DNA of 47,835 bases from RECG01 sp964444805 (GCA_964444805.1 CAYUIK010000048.1:1-47835), one strand, 5' to 3'. Numbered from the stretch's first letter, positions 24,375 to 33,409 are shown. The notes: a model not told the origin generated them from the sequence alone. Numbers and translations: made by a program.

Positions 24375-25509
24375 CGTTCTGATCATCGGCGCGGGCATCA
24401 GCGGCGTGAGCATCGCCTATCATCTCGCCTTAAAGGGTGTAAAAGGCGTTCATGTCGTTGATCGTGGATATTTCACGAATGGCGCAACCGGGCGTTGCGG
24501 TGCGGGTGTACGTCAACAGTGGGCGTCGAAAACGAATTGCGAACTGGCCAAGCGTTCGATCGATTTCTTCGAGCATGCGAAAGAGACGTTGAACTATGCC
24601 GGCGACCTCGAGTTCAAACAGGAAGGATACTTGATTCTCGCGATCGATGAGGATGAGGAAAGACAGTTTCAAAAGAACGTGAAACTGCAAAACGACGTGG
24701 GTATTCCCTCGCGCATGCTCACCAAAGATGAAGCACTTAGAATCGTTCCTCATCTCAATCGAAATGCCTTTAGGAGTGCGAGTTTCTGTCCGACCGACGG
24801 TCATTTGAATCCGTTTAAGATGACCGAGGCATTCTATCTCGAAGCCAAACGTCTGGGTGTCACGTTTTCCTTTTTTGAAGAGGTTCGCGCGATCGAGACA
24901 AAAGACGGACAAATCGTTGGTGCAACCACGAACAAGCATGTCTATGCTACGAACCAGATCGTCAATGCCGCTGGTGGTTATGCTCGGGAAGTCGGTCTTA
25001 TGGCGGGAATCGATATTCCGGTTTACTCCGAGAATCACCAGATTCTCGTGACAGAACCCATTGAAAAGATGCAGGGACCCATGGTCATCTCTTTCAAAAA
25101 GAACATCTATTGTCAACAGGTACCGCATGGCAGTTTCCTGATGGGACGAAGCGATCCCGCGGTCAAACCCGGTCATGATACGACCTCGACGTGGCGATTT
25201 TTAGATGAAATGGCAGAGACGGTCGTCGATATCATGCCATCGATTGGCGAACTCCGTGTGATTCGTCAGTGGGGTGGGTCCTACAACATGTCAAAAGATC
25301 GACAACCGATCATTAGCGACGTCGAACAGGTCAAAGGTTTCTATCTTGCCTGCGGTTTCAGCGGTCACGGATTCATGTTCGCGCCGATGACGGGACTCTT
25401 GATCAGTGAAATGATGACCAAAGAGAAGATGAGCGCGAATATGCAAGGACTCTCGCTCAAACGCTTCGAACATATGGAATGCGACACGATCGAAAAATCA
25501 GTTGTATAG
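24361..25509 (+). CDS. FAD-dependent oxidoreductase, proline dehydrogenase beta-type subunit
   Basis: A 382-residue DAO-family (glycine/D-amino-acid oxidase-like) flavoprotein. The FAD motif VLIIGAGISGVSIAYHLA is at 5-22, with TGRCGAGVRQQW (about 49-60) and the late YLACGFSGHGFMFAPMTG that contacts flavin. This subunit carries the amine-oxidising active site in HcnC-type and archaeal proline dehydrogenase complexes. AGGAGG-like sequence (GGAGG, 24351-24355) precedes ATG 24361. The next gene makes P5C dehydrogenase, so L-proline to P5C is the best guess. Other cyclic or N-alkyl amino acids remain possible. Confidence 0.87.
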   Translation: MKNVNVLIIGAGISGVSIAYHLALKGVKGVHVVDRGYFTNGATGRCGAGVRQQWASKTNCELAKRSIDFFEHAKETLNYAGDLEFKQEGYLILAIDEDEERQFQKNVKLQNDVGIPSRMLTKDEALRIVPHLNRNAFRSASFCPTDGHLNPFKMTEAFYLEAKRLGVTFSFFEEVRAIETKDGQIVGATTNKHVYATNQIVNAAGGYAREVGLMAGIDIPVYSENHQILVTEPIEKMQGPMVISFKKNIYCQQVPHGSFLMGRSDPAVKPGHDTTSTWRFLDEMAETVVDIMPSIGELRVIRQWGGSYNMSKDRQPIISDVEQVKGFYLACGFSGHGFMFAPMTGLLISEMMTKEKMSANMQGLSLKRFEHMECDTIEKSVV

Positions 25510-25523
25510 AAAGGAGTAATGAT

Positions 25524-27080
25524 ATGGCAATTTATTCTTATCGAACAGAACCACTTACCGATTTTACGAAGGAGGAGCTCGTCAAAGAGTACCAAAAGGG
25601 TCTTGAGACGGTCCGCTCCTATGCTGGTCTGACGTATCACCTCGTCATTGACGGCGAGCGCGTTCCAACCGAACGCATCGTACCATCCGTGAATCCCGCG
25701 AACCATAAGGAAGTCATCGGACGCATCGCACAAGCTTCAATCAAAGAGGCGGATCGTGCGCTCGATGTCGCCTTGCGGACGTTTGACTCATGGAAGAGAG
25801 TTTCACCAGAGGTTCGAGCGGACGTTCTATTCAAAGCGGCGAACATCATGAAAAGAAGGCGTTTCGAACTCGCGGCACTCATGACGAAAGAAGCCGGTAA
25901 ACCATGGGTCGAAGCCGATGCCGATACGGCGGAAGCGATCGATTTTCTCGAGTACTACGGTCGTCAGATCTTAAAGATTGACCGCATCGACGATGAGGTC
26001 CTGAGCCGACGGGATACCGAAAGAAACGAATATCGCTATATTCCGCTCGGAGTCGGCGTCATCATTCCGCCCTGGAACTTTCCTTTAGCTATTTTGACCG
26101 GAATGACGAGTGCGGCGATCGTCTCCGGGAATACGGTACTTTTGAAGCCGGCCTCGACGACACAAGTGATCGCGTATAAGTTCGTCGAACTCATGGAAGA
26201 AGCCGGATTGCCTAGGGGCGTCCTCAATTTCGTTCCGGGTCGTGGCAGTGAAATCGGTGAATATCTGATCAATCATCCCAAGGTTCGCTTTATTTCATTT
26301 ACGGGTTCGAAAGCGGTCGGCACACACATCTATGAAGCAGCGGCCAAGGTGCATGATGGACAGATTTGGCTCAAGCGCGTCATCGCTGAAATGGGTGGAA
26401 AAGACGCGATTATCGTTGATTCTGATGCTGATCTCGCGCTCGCGACCGATGCCATCGTTCGTTCGGCTTTTGGTTTCAGTGGACAGAAATGCAGTGCCTG
26501 TTCGCGCGCGATCATCCATGAGGACGTCTACGATGAACTCGTGCGACGTATCGGTGAATCGACTAAGCGTCTTCGTCTCGGTAACCCGGAAGACCAGGAA
26601 ACCTATGTCGGACCGGTCAATGATCAGGCTGCCTTCGACAAGGTCACATCCTATATCGAAATCGGCAAGCAGGAAGGCAGACTCCTTTGTGGCGGAAAAA
26701 GCGACATGAAAACCGGCTGGTTCATCGAACCGACCGTCTTCGTCGATCTGAAGCCGGACGCTCGTCTCATGCAAGAAGAGATCTTCGGACCCGTCTTGGC
26801 CGTTACCAAAGTATCTTCTTTTGACGAAGCACTCAAGGTGGCCAACGACACGGAATACGGATTAACCGGTGGCGTCATCTCGAACAACCGCGAAAATCTT
26901 GAGAAAGCGCGCCACGATTTCCACGTCGGAAACCTCTATTTCAACCGGAAGTGTACCGGTGCGATCGTCGGCTATCAGCCGTTTGGCGGATTCAATATGA
27001 GCGGAACGTGCTCGAAAGCGGGCGGACCGGATTATCTGACGTTGCACATGCAAGGCAAATCGATCACCGAAGCGCTTTAA
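25524..27080 (+). CDS. rocA: 1-pyrroline-5-carboxylate (glutamate semialdehyde) dehydrogenase
   Basis: A 518-residue aldehyde dehydrogenase of the RocA/PruA class. Active-site residues are Cys323 (FSGQKCSACSR), Glu289 (VIAEMGGKD) and the Asn in PPWNFP. The N-terminal half (EAGKPWVEADADTAEAIDFLEYY) is characteristic of P5C dehydrogenases, and the length agrees (about 515). It oxidises glutamate semialdehyde, in equilibrium with P5C, to glutamate with NAD+. AAGGAG (25511-25516) precedes ATG 25524. It ends the operon and is followed by a strong terminator. Its product, glutamate, feeds the glutamate mutase operon in this window. Confidence 0.95.
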   Translation: MAIYSYRTEPLTDFTKEELVKEYQKGLETVRSYAGLTYHLVIDGERVPTERIVPSVNPANHKEVIGRIAQASIKEADRALDVALRTFDSWKRVSPEVRADVLFKAANIMKRRRFELAALMTKEAGKPWVEADADTAEAIDFLEYYGRQILKIDRIDDEVLSRRDTERNEYRYIPLGVGVIIPPWNFPLAILTGMTSAAIVSGNTVLLKPASTTQVIAYKFVELMEEAGLPRGVLNFVPGRGSEIGEYLINHPKVRFISFTGSKAVGTHIYEAAAKVHDGQIWLKRVIAEMGGKDAIIVDSDADLALATDAIVRSAFGFSGQKCSACSRAIIHEDVYDELVRRIGESTKRLRLGNPEDQETYVGPVNDQAAFDKVTSYIEIGKQEGRLLCGGKSDMKTGWFIEPTVFVDLKPDARLMQEEIFGPVLAVTKVSSFDEALKVANDTEYGLTGGVISNNRENLEKARHDFHVGNLYFNRKCTGAIVGYQPFGGFNMSGTCSKAGGPDYLTLHMQGKSITEAL

Positions 27081-27086
27081 TCGCAT

Positions 27087-27117
27087 ACGGGCAAACCTGA
27101 TGGTTTGCCCGTTCTTA
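27087..27117 (+). terminator. Terminator of the nfn-proline operon
   Basis: Perfect 11-bp stem ACGGGCAAACC (27087-27097) / GGTTTGCCCGT (27102-27112) with loop TGAT, then TCTT. Confidence 0.88.
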
Positions 27118-27340
27118 ATCAATTTATAAGAATCAAACGTACCAAACCATGATATAATGTTTTTAAACATGCCCTGGACGTATACGCCATGTAAAACGAT
27201 GAACGACAAGCCTGTAATGATTCATCGCCTGCATTCGGTCACCGATTCAATCCGAAAAAATCGTCTTCGCTCGAGTCGCTATTTTTTAAAGTCAAGATGG
27301 GGACAAGTTGTCAACAGATTTGCCAAGGAGGAGTGTTGTC
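27118..27340 (+). promoter_or_regulatory. Promoter and leader of the glucosidase gene
   Basis: TATAAT at 27153-27158 is a good -10, and no clear -35 stands out. This would give an untranslated leader of about 175 bases. No riboswitch family was recognised in it. AAGGAGGA (27325-27332) precedes ATG 27341. Confidence 0.5.
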
Positions 27341-28999
27341 ATGAGTCAGAAAACCGAAGCGATCATCTATCAGATCTACCCGCGCAGTTTCAAAGACCTT
27401 AACGGGGATGGTTATGGAGATCTTTTAGGTATCAAGGAAAAAGTACCCTATTTGAAAAGTCTCGGAATCAACTGGGTGTGGCTGTCACCGATCTATCTGT
27501 CACCGTTTGCCGACAACGGTTATGATATCGCGGATTATCTTCAGATCGATCCGATTTTCGGAACGAAAGAGGACTTAAAGGCCTTAATCGAAACGTTGCA
27601 CGATCATGACATCAAGCTCATGATGGACCTCGTCTTCAACCATACCTCCGATGAGCACCACTGGTTCAAAGAAAGTCGTAAGAGCCTAGACAATCCCTAT
27701 CGTGATTACTATATTTGGCGCAAAGGCAAGAAAAATCGTCCACCGAATAACTGGACGTCGTTTTTTACGGGTAGTGCCTGGACTTACGATGAAGCGACGG
27801 ATATGTACTATCTCCACCTCTTCGATCCGAAACAGCCCGATTTGAATTGGGATAATCCGAACGTTCGTGCCGATCTCAAAAAGATCTGTGAGCATTGGAT
27901 CGATTTCGGTGTTGACGGTTTCCGCTTAGACGTAATCAACCTGATCTCGAAAGTCCCCGGTCTTCCCAATGGAAAAAAGAGACTCGCACTTACCGGTTTC
28001 GAACACTACGCGAACGGACCGAAAGTCCACGAATATTTACGGGAGTTCGGCTTGGAAGTCTTTGAAAAGCATGGTTCGATGACCGTCGGAGAAACGATCT
28101 TTGTGACACCCCAAGACGGTCTCAATTATACGGCTGAACGTCATCATGAACTCGACATGGTCTTTCATTTCGATCACATGGGTGTCGACAACATCAACAA
28201 CAAGTGGTTCATCATTCCTTTCCGTCCACGCAAACTCAAACGCATCTTAGACCGGTGGCAACGCCTGCTCGAACCGGACGGCTGGAACGCGCTTTATCTC
28301 GAAAATCATGATCAGCCCCGCAGTTTGAGCCGCTTCGGTGACGACAAAACATTTCGTGACGAGAGTGCGAAAATGCTTTCCGCCTTGTTAATCCTGCAAC
28401 GGGGGACACCGTTTATCTATCAGGGACAGGAAATCGGCATGAGTAACGTACGATTTGAAAACCTCGAGCAATATCGAGACATCGAAACCAAGAACGTCTA
28501 TCGGATCGGACGGAAACAGCTCAGACTATCGCACCGACGCATGATGAAGAAGATCAAGTACATGAGTCGCGACAACGCCCGTACGCCGATGCAGTGGGAT
28601 GATACGACATGCGCGGGCTTTTCCAAGGACACATCGTGGATCGACGTCAACCCCAACAAGGATTTTGTCAACGTTCGTGATCAAGAGAAAAATCCTTACT
28701 CGATTTTGAACTTTTACCGCAAACTCATCGAGCTCCGCTCGCATTCCAAGGCATTTAAAGAAGGCAATTACGAACTCTATTTCAAAAATCATAAGAGGCT
28801 CTACTGTTTCAGCCGAAAGGCCGAGGATGAGATGTATCTCGTTTTGGCCAACTACGCCAAAAAAACGACACGATTTCGCTTGCCGAAAGAAGTCGAAAAC
28901 TATACGTTTAAAATGATTCTTTCGAACTACGAGCACACGTCGAAAGACGATATTTCCACACTCAAACCGTATGAGGTCCGAATCTATACCAAATGCTAA
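27341..28999 (+). CDS. malL: Oligo-1,6-glucosidase / alpha-glucosidase (GH13)
   Basis: A 552-residue GH13 enzyme of the oligo-1,6-glucosidase (subfamily 31) type, lacking a signal peptide and so cytoplasmic. The family signatures are DLVFNHTSDEH, the nucleophile region DGFRLDVINLI (Asp in the RLDV motif), the acid/base region TVGETIF (Glu) and LENHDQPR. It hydrolyses short alpha-1,6 or alpha-1,4 glucosides such as isomaltose. Trehalose-6-phosphate hydrolase is a close relative and not excluded. It is a single-gene unit, ended by a terminator shared with the convergent pyrophosphatase gene. Confidence 0.93.
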   Translation: MSQKTEAIIYQIYPRSFKDLNGDGYGDLLGIKEKVPYLKSLGINWVWLSPIYLSPFADNGYDIADYLQIDPIFGTKEDLKALIETLHDHDIKLMMDLVFNHTSDEHHWFKESRKSLDNPYRDYYIWRKGKKNRPPNNWTSFFTGSAWTYDEATDMYYLHLFDPKQPDLNWDNPNVRADLKKICEHWIDFGVDGFRLDVINLISKVPGLPNGKKRLALTGFEHYANGPKVHEYLREFGLEVFEKHGSMTVGETIFVTPQDGLNYTAERHHELDMVFHFDHMGVDNINNKWFIIPFRPRKLKRILDRWQRLLEPDGWNALYLENHDQPRSLSRFGDDKTFRDESAKMLSALLILQRGTPFIYQGQEIGMSNVRFENLEQYRDIETKNVYRIGRKQLRLSHRRMMKKIKYMSRDNARTPMQWDDTTCAGFSKDTSWIDVNPNKDFVNVRDQEKNPYSILNFYRKLIELRSHSKAFKEGNYELYFKNHKRLYCFSRKAEDEMYLVLANYAKKTTRFRLPKEVENYTFKMILSNYEHTSKDDISTLKPYEVRIYTKC

Positions 29000-29003
29000 T
29001 GAA

Positions 29004-29034
29004 AACACCGACGAGTCGTTCGTCGGTGTTCTTT
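29004..29034 (+). terminator. Terminator between malL and hppA
   Basis: Perfect 11-bp stem AACACCGACGA (29004-29014) / TCGTCGGTGTT (29020-29030), then CTTTCGTTTT. The two genes converge on it, so it probably works for malL and partly for hppA. Confidence 0.88.
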
Positions 29035-29038
29035 CGTT

Positions 29039-31234
29039 TTATGAGAAAAGGAAACTAAATAACGGTTCAATCTGAACGAGAATCGGTACGATGATGAGCG
29101 AAACGATCGACATCAATTTGATCAAAATATCCAAGGCAGGTCCAGCAGTATCCTTGAAGGGATCACCGACCGTGTCACCGGTTACTGTTGCCTTGTGTGT
29201 TTCCGAACCCTTTCCGCCGAGGTTTCCCTCTTCGACGAATTTCTTGGCGTTGTCCCAGGCACCACCCGAATTGGCCATGAAGACCGCGAGCATGATCGAT
29301 GATACGAGTCCACCGACGAGAAGACCACCGAGTCCTTGAACACCGATTGTGACCCCAGCGATGACCGGTGACAAAACGGCGAGCGACGCCGGAAGCATCA
29401 TTTCCTTGAGTGCGGCTTTGGTCGAAATATCGACGCACTTCGCATAATCCGGAAGTGAAGTGCCGGCCATGATCCCGGGATCGTTGCGAAACTGATCGCG
29501 CACTTCTTCAATCATTTCGTTCGCTGCGCGGCCGACCGATTTGATGACGAGCGAAGAAAAGAGATAGGGGAGCATCGCTCCGATGAAAACACCGACGAGC
29601 ACACCTGGTTGCAGGATGTCGATTCCCGCACTTTCGGAAAGGCCGGCTGATTTTTCAAAAGCGAAGAAGAGACCAACCGAAGTCAATGCGGCAGAACCGA
29701 TACAAAACCCTTTACCGATGGCGGCGGTCGTGTTTCCGACAGAATCGAGCTTGTCGGTGATCTCACGCACGGAATGGTCGAGTTTCGACATTTCCGCGAT
29801 CCCCCCGGCATTATCAGCGATCGGTCCGTAAGCGTCTACGGAAATCGTAATGCCTGCCGTCGAAAGCATACCGACAGCGGCTAGAGCAATCCCATACATG
29901 TCGCCGGTGAAAAGATAGGATAAAATGATCCCTGAAGTCAAGGCGACGATCGTCAAAAAGGTCGACTGCATGCCCACACCGAAACCGGCGATGACATTGG
30001 TAGCGTGCCCTGTTTTCGATTGCTGGGCGATATGTTTGACGTGACGATAGTCACCGGACGTATAGTATTCGGCAATGAATCCGATGGCGACACCGACGAT
30101 CAATCCAGTCGAAATGGCACCGAAGACGCCCCAGGCACGTGTTCCTGAGAAGACAACAAGACTGAGAATAAGACTGGACAACAACATGATGAAAGCGGCG
30201 ATATAGGTTGCGATCGACAACGCTTTTTGGGGGTTCATCCAGTTTTTCATCCGAACAAAATAGACGGAGAGTACGGCAGAAAGCGTACCCATGCCGGCGA
30301 TGACGAGCGGAAAGACGACGGCTTTGACGGTCTGGCCGAGATCACTGGTCGTAATCGGAACCGCACCGGATAAAATGTCGGCCGGATTAATGTGAACGAA
30401 GGCATAGAGACCGAGTGTCAAGGCCGAAATGATCGAACCGATGTAGGATTCGGTTAAGTCGCTTCCCATGCCGGCGACGTCCCCGACGTTATCCCCGACA
30501 TTGTCGGCGATGACGGCCGGATTTCTCGGATCGTCTTCGGGTATGCCCGATTCGACTTTACCGACGAGGTCGGCTCCGACATCGGCGGCTTTCGTATAGA
30601 TCCCCCCACCCACACGACCAAAGAGGGCAATCAAAGATGCCCCGAGTCCATAACCGGCAACGGTGTTGACGGCGTGCGTAAGGGCACGATACTGTTCGAG
30701 TGGATCCGAAGATGTACCACCGAAGGCGAGATAGAAGATCGTGAACAAAAGGGCCAATCCAAATAAACCGATACCGACAACCGTAAGACCCAAAACGGAT
30801 CCTCCACTAAAGGCTACCCGGAGTGCGGCCGGCATTCCGCTGTTTTTCGCCGCTTCGGTCGTTCGCGCGTTCGCTTTGGTCGCCGTATGCATGCCGACCC
30901 AGCCAGCGAAACCAGAGAAAAGTGCACCGACAATAAAGGCGATCGCCGCTTTCCAACCAACGCCTTCAGCACCTTCAAGAGCGGGGATGAATTCGGTCAA
31001 GGCGAGAATCGAGCCCACACCGAGGGCGAAATAAGTGATGATGCGGTACTGTCGACGCATGAAAGCCATAGCGCCGTCATGTATAAACGAAGATATCTCT
31101 TTAATACGGTCATTTTCAACTTTGATCGCCTTGACTTTGCTGTTCAAAGCGAGAGCATAGAACAGCGAGATGAGTGCGAGGACCATGGTCGCACTGAGGA
31201 AAATAAGTGTCGTTGATAGTTGTTCGAAAAGCAT
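29039..31234 (-). CDS. hppA: Membrane-bound pyrophosphatase, K+-dependent, probably Na+-translocating
   Basis: A 731-residue integral membrane pyrophosphatase with about 16 helices, coupling PPi hydrolysis to cation pumping. The acidic substrate sites DVGADLVGKVE and NVGDNVGDVAGMGSDL are intact. The GNTTAA motif has Ala where K+-independent enzymes have Lys, so it should need K+. In helix 6, the sequence DLTESYIGS carries Glu at the position typical of Na+-pumping enzymes (as in Thermotoga), whereas H+-PPases have Gly there. Both specificity calls rest on family knowledge. A long leader with a hairpin precedes the gene. PPi could come from CitC and biosynthesis. Confidence 0.95.
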   Translation of the reverse strand: MLFEQLSTTLIFLSATMVLALISLFYALALNSKVKAIKVENDRIKEISSFIHDGAMAFMRRQYRIITYFALGVGSILALTEFIPALEGAEGVGWKAAIAFIVGALFSGFAGWVGMHTATKANARTTEAAKNSGMPAALRVAFSGGSVLGLTVVGIGLFGLALLFTIFYLAFGGTSSDPLEQYRALTHAVNTVAGYGLGASLIALFGRVGGGIYTKAADVGADLVGKVESGIPEDDPRNPAVIADNVGDNVGDVAGMGSDLTESYIGSIISALTLGLYAFVHINPADILSGAVPITTSDLGQTVKAVVFPLVIAGMGTLSAVLSVYFVRMKNWMNPQKALSIATYIAAFIMLLSSLILSLVVFSGTRAWGVFGAISTGLIVGVAIGFIAEYYTSGDYRHVKHIAQQSKTGHATNVIAGFGVGMQSTFLTIVALTSGIILSYLFTGDMYGIALAAVGMLSTAGITISVDAYGPIADNAGGIAEMSKLDHSVREITDKLDSVGNTTAAIGKGFCIGSAALTSVGLFFAFEKSAGLSESAGIDILQPGVLVGVFIGAMLPYLFSSLVIKSVGRAANEMIEEVRDQFRNDPGIMAGTSLPDYAKCVDISTKAALKEMMLPASLAVLSPVIAGVTIGVQGLGGLLVGGLVSSIMLAVFMANSGGAWDNAKKFVEEGNLGGKGSETHKATVTGDTVGDPFKDTAGPALDILIKLMSIVSLIIVPILVQIEPLFSFLFS

Positions 31235-31267
31235 TGTGTTCGACTCCTTTTTGTGTTGTATCAGACG

Positions 31268-31309
31268 GTTTCACTAAACGAGTGTCCTAGACGTTTATTT
31301 AAGTGAAAC
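31268..31309 (-). promoter_or_regulatory. Inverted repeat in the hppA leader
   Basis: GTTTCACT (31268-31275) and AGTGAAAC (31302-31309) are perfect complements, with an additional AAACG/CGTTT pair inside. The element lies between the putative -10 (TACAAT on the minus strand near 31327-31332) and the hppA start. Confidence 0.45.
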
Positions 31310-31412
31310 GTGCTCACTATTACCATTGTATCACAAGACGGAAAAAATAAAAGGTTCTTTTTGTCTCGTTCGAATCATGGTAAAATGGATACACGGGAAA
31401 AGAGGTGTTTGG

Positions 31413-31970
31413 ATGCAGGCTTTAAATCAGCTCAAAGGCTGGATCGAACGTCTGACCAGTCGCTATACGCTCATACTTTCTTTGATCATCTTCGGTTTTT
31501 TCATCGCACACGTGCTTCCCCGGGAAATGGCGCGTACCGCGTTTTATACCGAAGGCCTCGGCACGCCCGACACCAAAGGCTTTTATACGCCGACAGAACT
31601 CTTTGACATGGCCGACCATTACGGTGACGTGGGCCGCATGGATTACGTGCGTTCACGCTTGACCTTCGATGTGGTCTGGCCTTTGGTCTATCTCTTTTTC
31701 TTTCTCGTGTGGTCAACCGTGGCGACATCAAAGAAGTATCGAATATTCAACACGCTACCGCTGCTCGCCTTTATGGCCGACCTGCTAGAAAACAGTTTCG
31801 TCTCGATCGTCATGGTCCAATTTCCGCTTCGATCGACTGTTGTCGCGATCCTCGCATTAACCTTCAGTCTCGTCAAATGGATCGCTGTTTTCGGATGTCT
31901 TCTCATCCTCTTTGTCGGTGGAGTGAATCGTTTGAAAAACGGGTTTCACAAGCCGATAAACATGGTATAA
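31413..31970 (+). CDS. Membrane protein of unknown function
   Basis: A 185-residue protein with four predicted membrane helices (about 18-36, 93-112, 121-140 and 155-175). A soluble loop between the first two contains FYTEGLGTPDTKGFYTP. ATG 31413 is preceded by AAGAGGTG; an upstream in-frame start would add a basic, non-hydrophobic stretch and was not chosen. Its stop codon is part of the -10 element (TATAAT, 31966-31971) of the tryptophanase gene. No family could be named. Confidence 0.72.
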   Translation: MQALNQLKGWIERLTSRYTLILSLIIFGFFIAHVLPREMARTAFYTEGLGTPDTKGFYTPTELFDMADHYGDVGRMDYVRSRLTFDVVWPLVYLFFFLVWSTVATSKKYRIFNTLPLLAFMADLLENSFVSIVMVQFPLRSTVVAILALTFSLVKWIAVFGCLLILFVGGVNRLKNGFHKPINMV

Positions 31971-31971
31971 T
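31966..31971 (+). promoter_or_regulatory. -10 element for tnaA
   Basis: A perfect TATAAT overlaps the stop codon of the preceding gene, 38 bases before the tnaA start. The -35 region (TTTCAC near 31944) is weak. Confidence 0.5.
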
Positions 31972-32008
31972 ATTCCTAGAATAAGACGTTTGGCGAAAGG
32001 AGATTTAC

Positions 32009-33409
32009 ATGAATAGAGATTATGTCGTCCCTCCCTTTAAAATCAAGATGGTCGAACCGATGAAGCGGATCTCACGCCAAAAACGCATCGAGCGACTCAA
32101 AGAAGCCGGATATAATCCTTTTTCACTGAAAAGCGATGATGTCTTCATCGACTTGCTCACCGACTCCGGAACCGGAGCGATGAGCCAATATCAGTGGGCG
32201 GCCATGTTCGAAGGTGATGAATCCTATGCCGGTTCAAGCAGCTTTTTCGCACTCGAAAAAACGGTTAAGGCGATTACGGGATATGCATATGTCATTCCCG
32301 TTCATCAAGGCAGGGGAGCCGAACAAGTCGTACTTCCTCTTCTTGTTTCTAAAAAAGGCATGTTCTTTATTAGCAACACCCATTTCGATACGACCCGAGC
32401 ACACGTCGAACTCGCGGGTGCCAGAGCGATCGACGTCCCGATCGAAGCGAGCAAGGATATCGATCGATATCATCCGTTCAAGGGCAATTTCGACCTCGAT
32501 GCCCTTAAGCGCGTCATCCTGGAAAAGGGTCCAGATAACATTGCCGGCATCATCATGACCATTACAAACAATTCGGTCGGCGGACAGCCAGTCAGTCTCG
32601 AAAACATGAAAGCTGTAACGAAGATTGCTCAAGGATACGGCATCACCGTCATCATCGATGGGGCACGTTATGCCGAAAACGCCTATTTCATTAAACAAAG
32701 AGAACGGAAACGCGATTCGATTGCAGCGATATTAAAAGAAACGTTTAGCTATGCCGACATACTGCTCATGAGTTCAAAAAAAGACGGTTTGGTCAACATC
32801 GGGGGACTGATCGCGATTCGGCGTGACGAATCCTTTTACTTCCGTTGTCGCACCGCTGTTGTCCCGAAAGAAGGATTCCCGACCTATGGAGGATTGTCCG
32901 GGCGCGACATGGCCGCACTCTCGGTCGGTTTGAATGAAGCGATCAAAGAGGATTATCTCGCTCATCGCATCGATGAAGTAAGGTACCTCGGGGACAAACT
33001 CCGGGAAGCGGGCATACCGATTCAATATCCGACCGGAGGGCACGCCGTGTTCGTCGATTGTGCGAGACTCGCACCACACATTCCCTATCATCAATTTCCC
33101 GCTCAAGCAATCGTAAATGCGCTCTACGTCGAAGGTGGCGTACGTGGTGTTGAGATCGGTTCGTTCATGCTCGGTAGAGACCCGGATACGCATGAAAACA
33201 AAAAGAGTCCGAACGAATTCATGCGTCTCGCCATTCCAAGGCGAACCTATACGTACGCGCATCTCGAGTTTGTTGCTGACGCGCTCATTGCCGTTTTTAA
33301 GCGTGCAGCTGAACTTCAAGGGCTCGAGTTCACTTATGAACCACCCATTTTGAGACATTTTACCGCCCGTCTTAGGCCCGTTTCTCCAGGAAAGGAACAC
33401 GATCAATGA
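32009..33409 (+). CDS. tnaA: Tryptophanase
   Basis: A 466-residue PLP-dependent beta-eliminating lyase that splits L-tryptophan into indole, pyruvate and ammonia. The PLP lysine is in MSSKKDGLVNIGG (Lys258), with Asp218 in IIDGAR. The distinguishing motif THFDTTRAHVELAG has Asp127, where tyrosine phenol-lyase has Thr, and the C-terminus FTYEPPILRHFTARL is typical of tryptophanases. Tyrosine phenol-lyase is therefore less likely. AAAGGAG precedes ATG 32009. No tnaC-like leader peptide is evident. It overlaps the next gene by 4 bases. It fits an amino-acid-fermenting lifestyle. Confidence 0.93.
   Translation: MNRDYVVPPFKIKMVEPMKRISRQKRIERLKEAGYNPFSLKSDDVFIDLLTDSGTGAMSQYQWAAMFEGDESYAGSSSFFALEKTVKAITGYAYVIPVHQGRGAEQVVLPLLVSKKGMFFISNTHFDTTRAHVELAGARAIDVPIEASKDIDRYHPFKGNFDLDALKRVILEKGPDNIAGIIMTITNNSVGGQPVSLENMKAVTKIAQGYGITVIIDGARYAENAYFIKQRERKRDSIAAILKETFSYADILLMSSKKDGLVNIGGLIAIRRDESFYFRCRTAVVPKEGFPTYGGLSGRDMAALSVGLNEAIKEDYLAHRIDEVRYLGDKLREAGIPIQYPTGGHAVFVDCARLAPHIPYHQFPAQAIVNALYVEGGVRGVEIGSFMLGRDPDTHENKKSPNEFMRLAIPRRTYTYAHLEFVADALIAVFKRAAELQGLEFTYEPPILRHFTARLRPVSPGKEHDQ

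Noticed and set aside
24430..25176. A minus-strand open frame of about 248 codons opposite the FAD oxidoreductase
   Set aside because: It shadows a strongly supported flavoprotein gene and has no motif or start signal.
22228..25509. Hydrogen cyanide synthase (HcnABC) or opine oxidase
   Set aside because: Subunit types are similar, but the extra ferredoxin-like gene, the separate BFD-like subunit and the adjoining P5C dehydrogenase gene favour proline dehydrogenase.
32009..33409. Tyrosine phenol-lyase
   Set aside because: Asp127 in the FDTTR motif and the C-terminal sequence are of the tryptophanase type.
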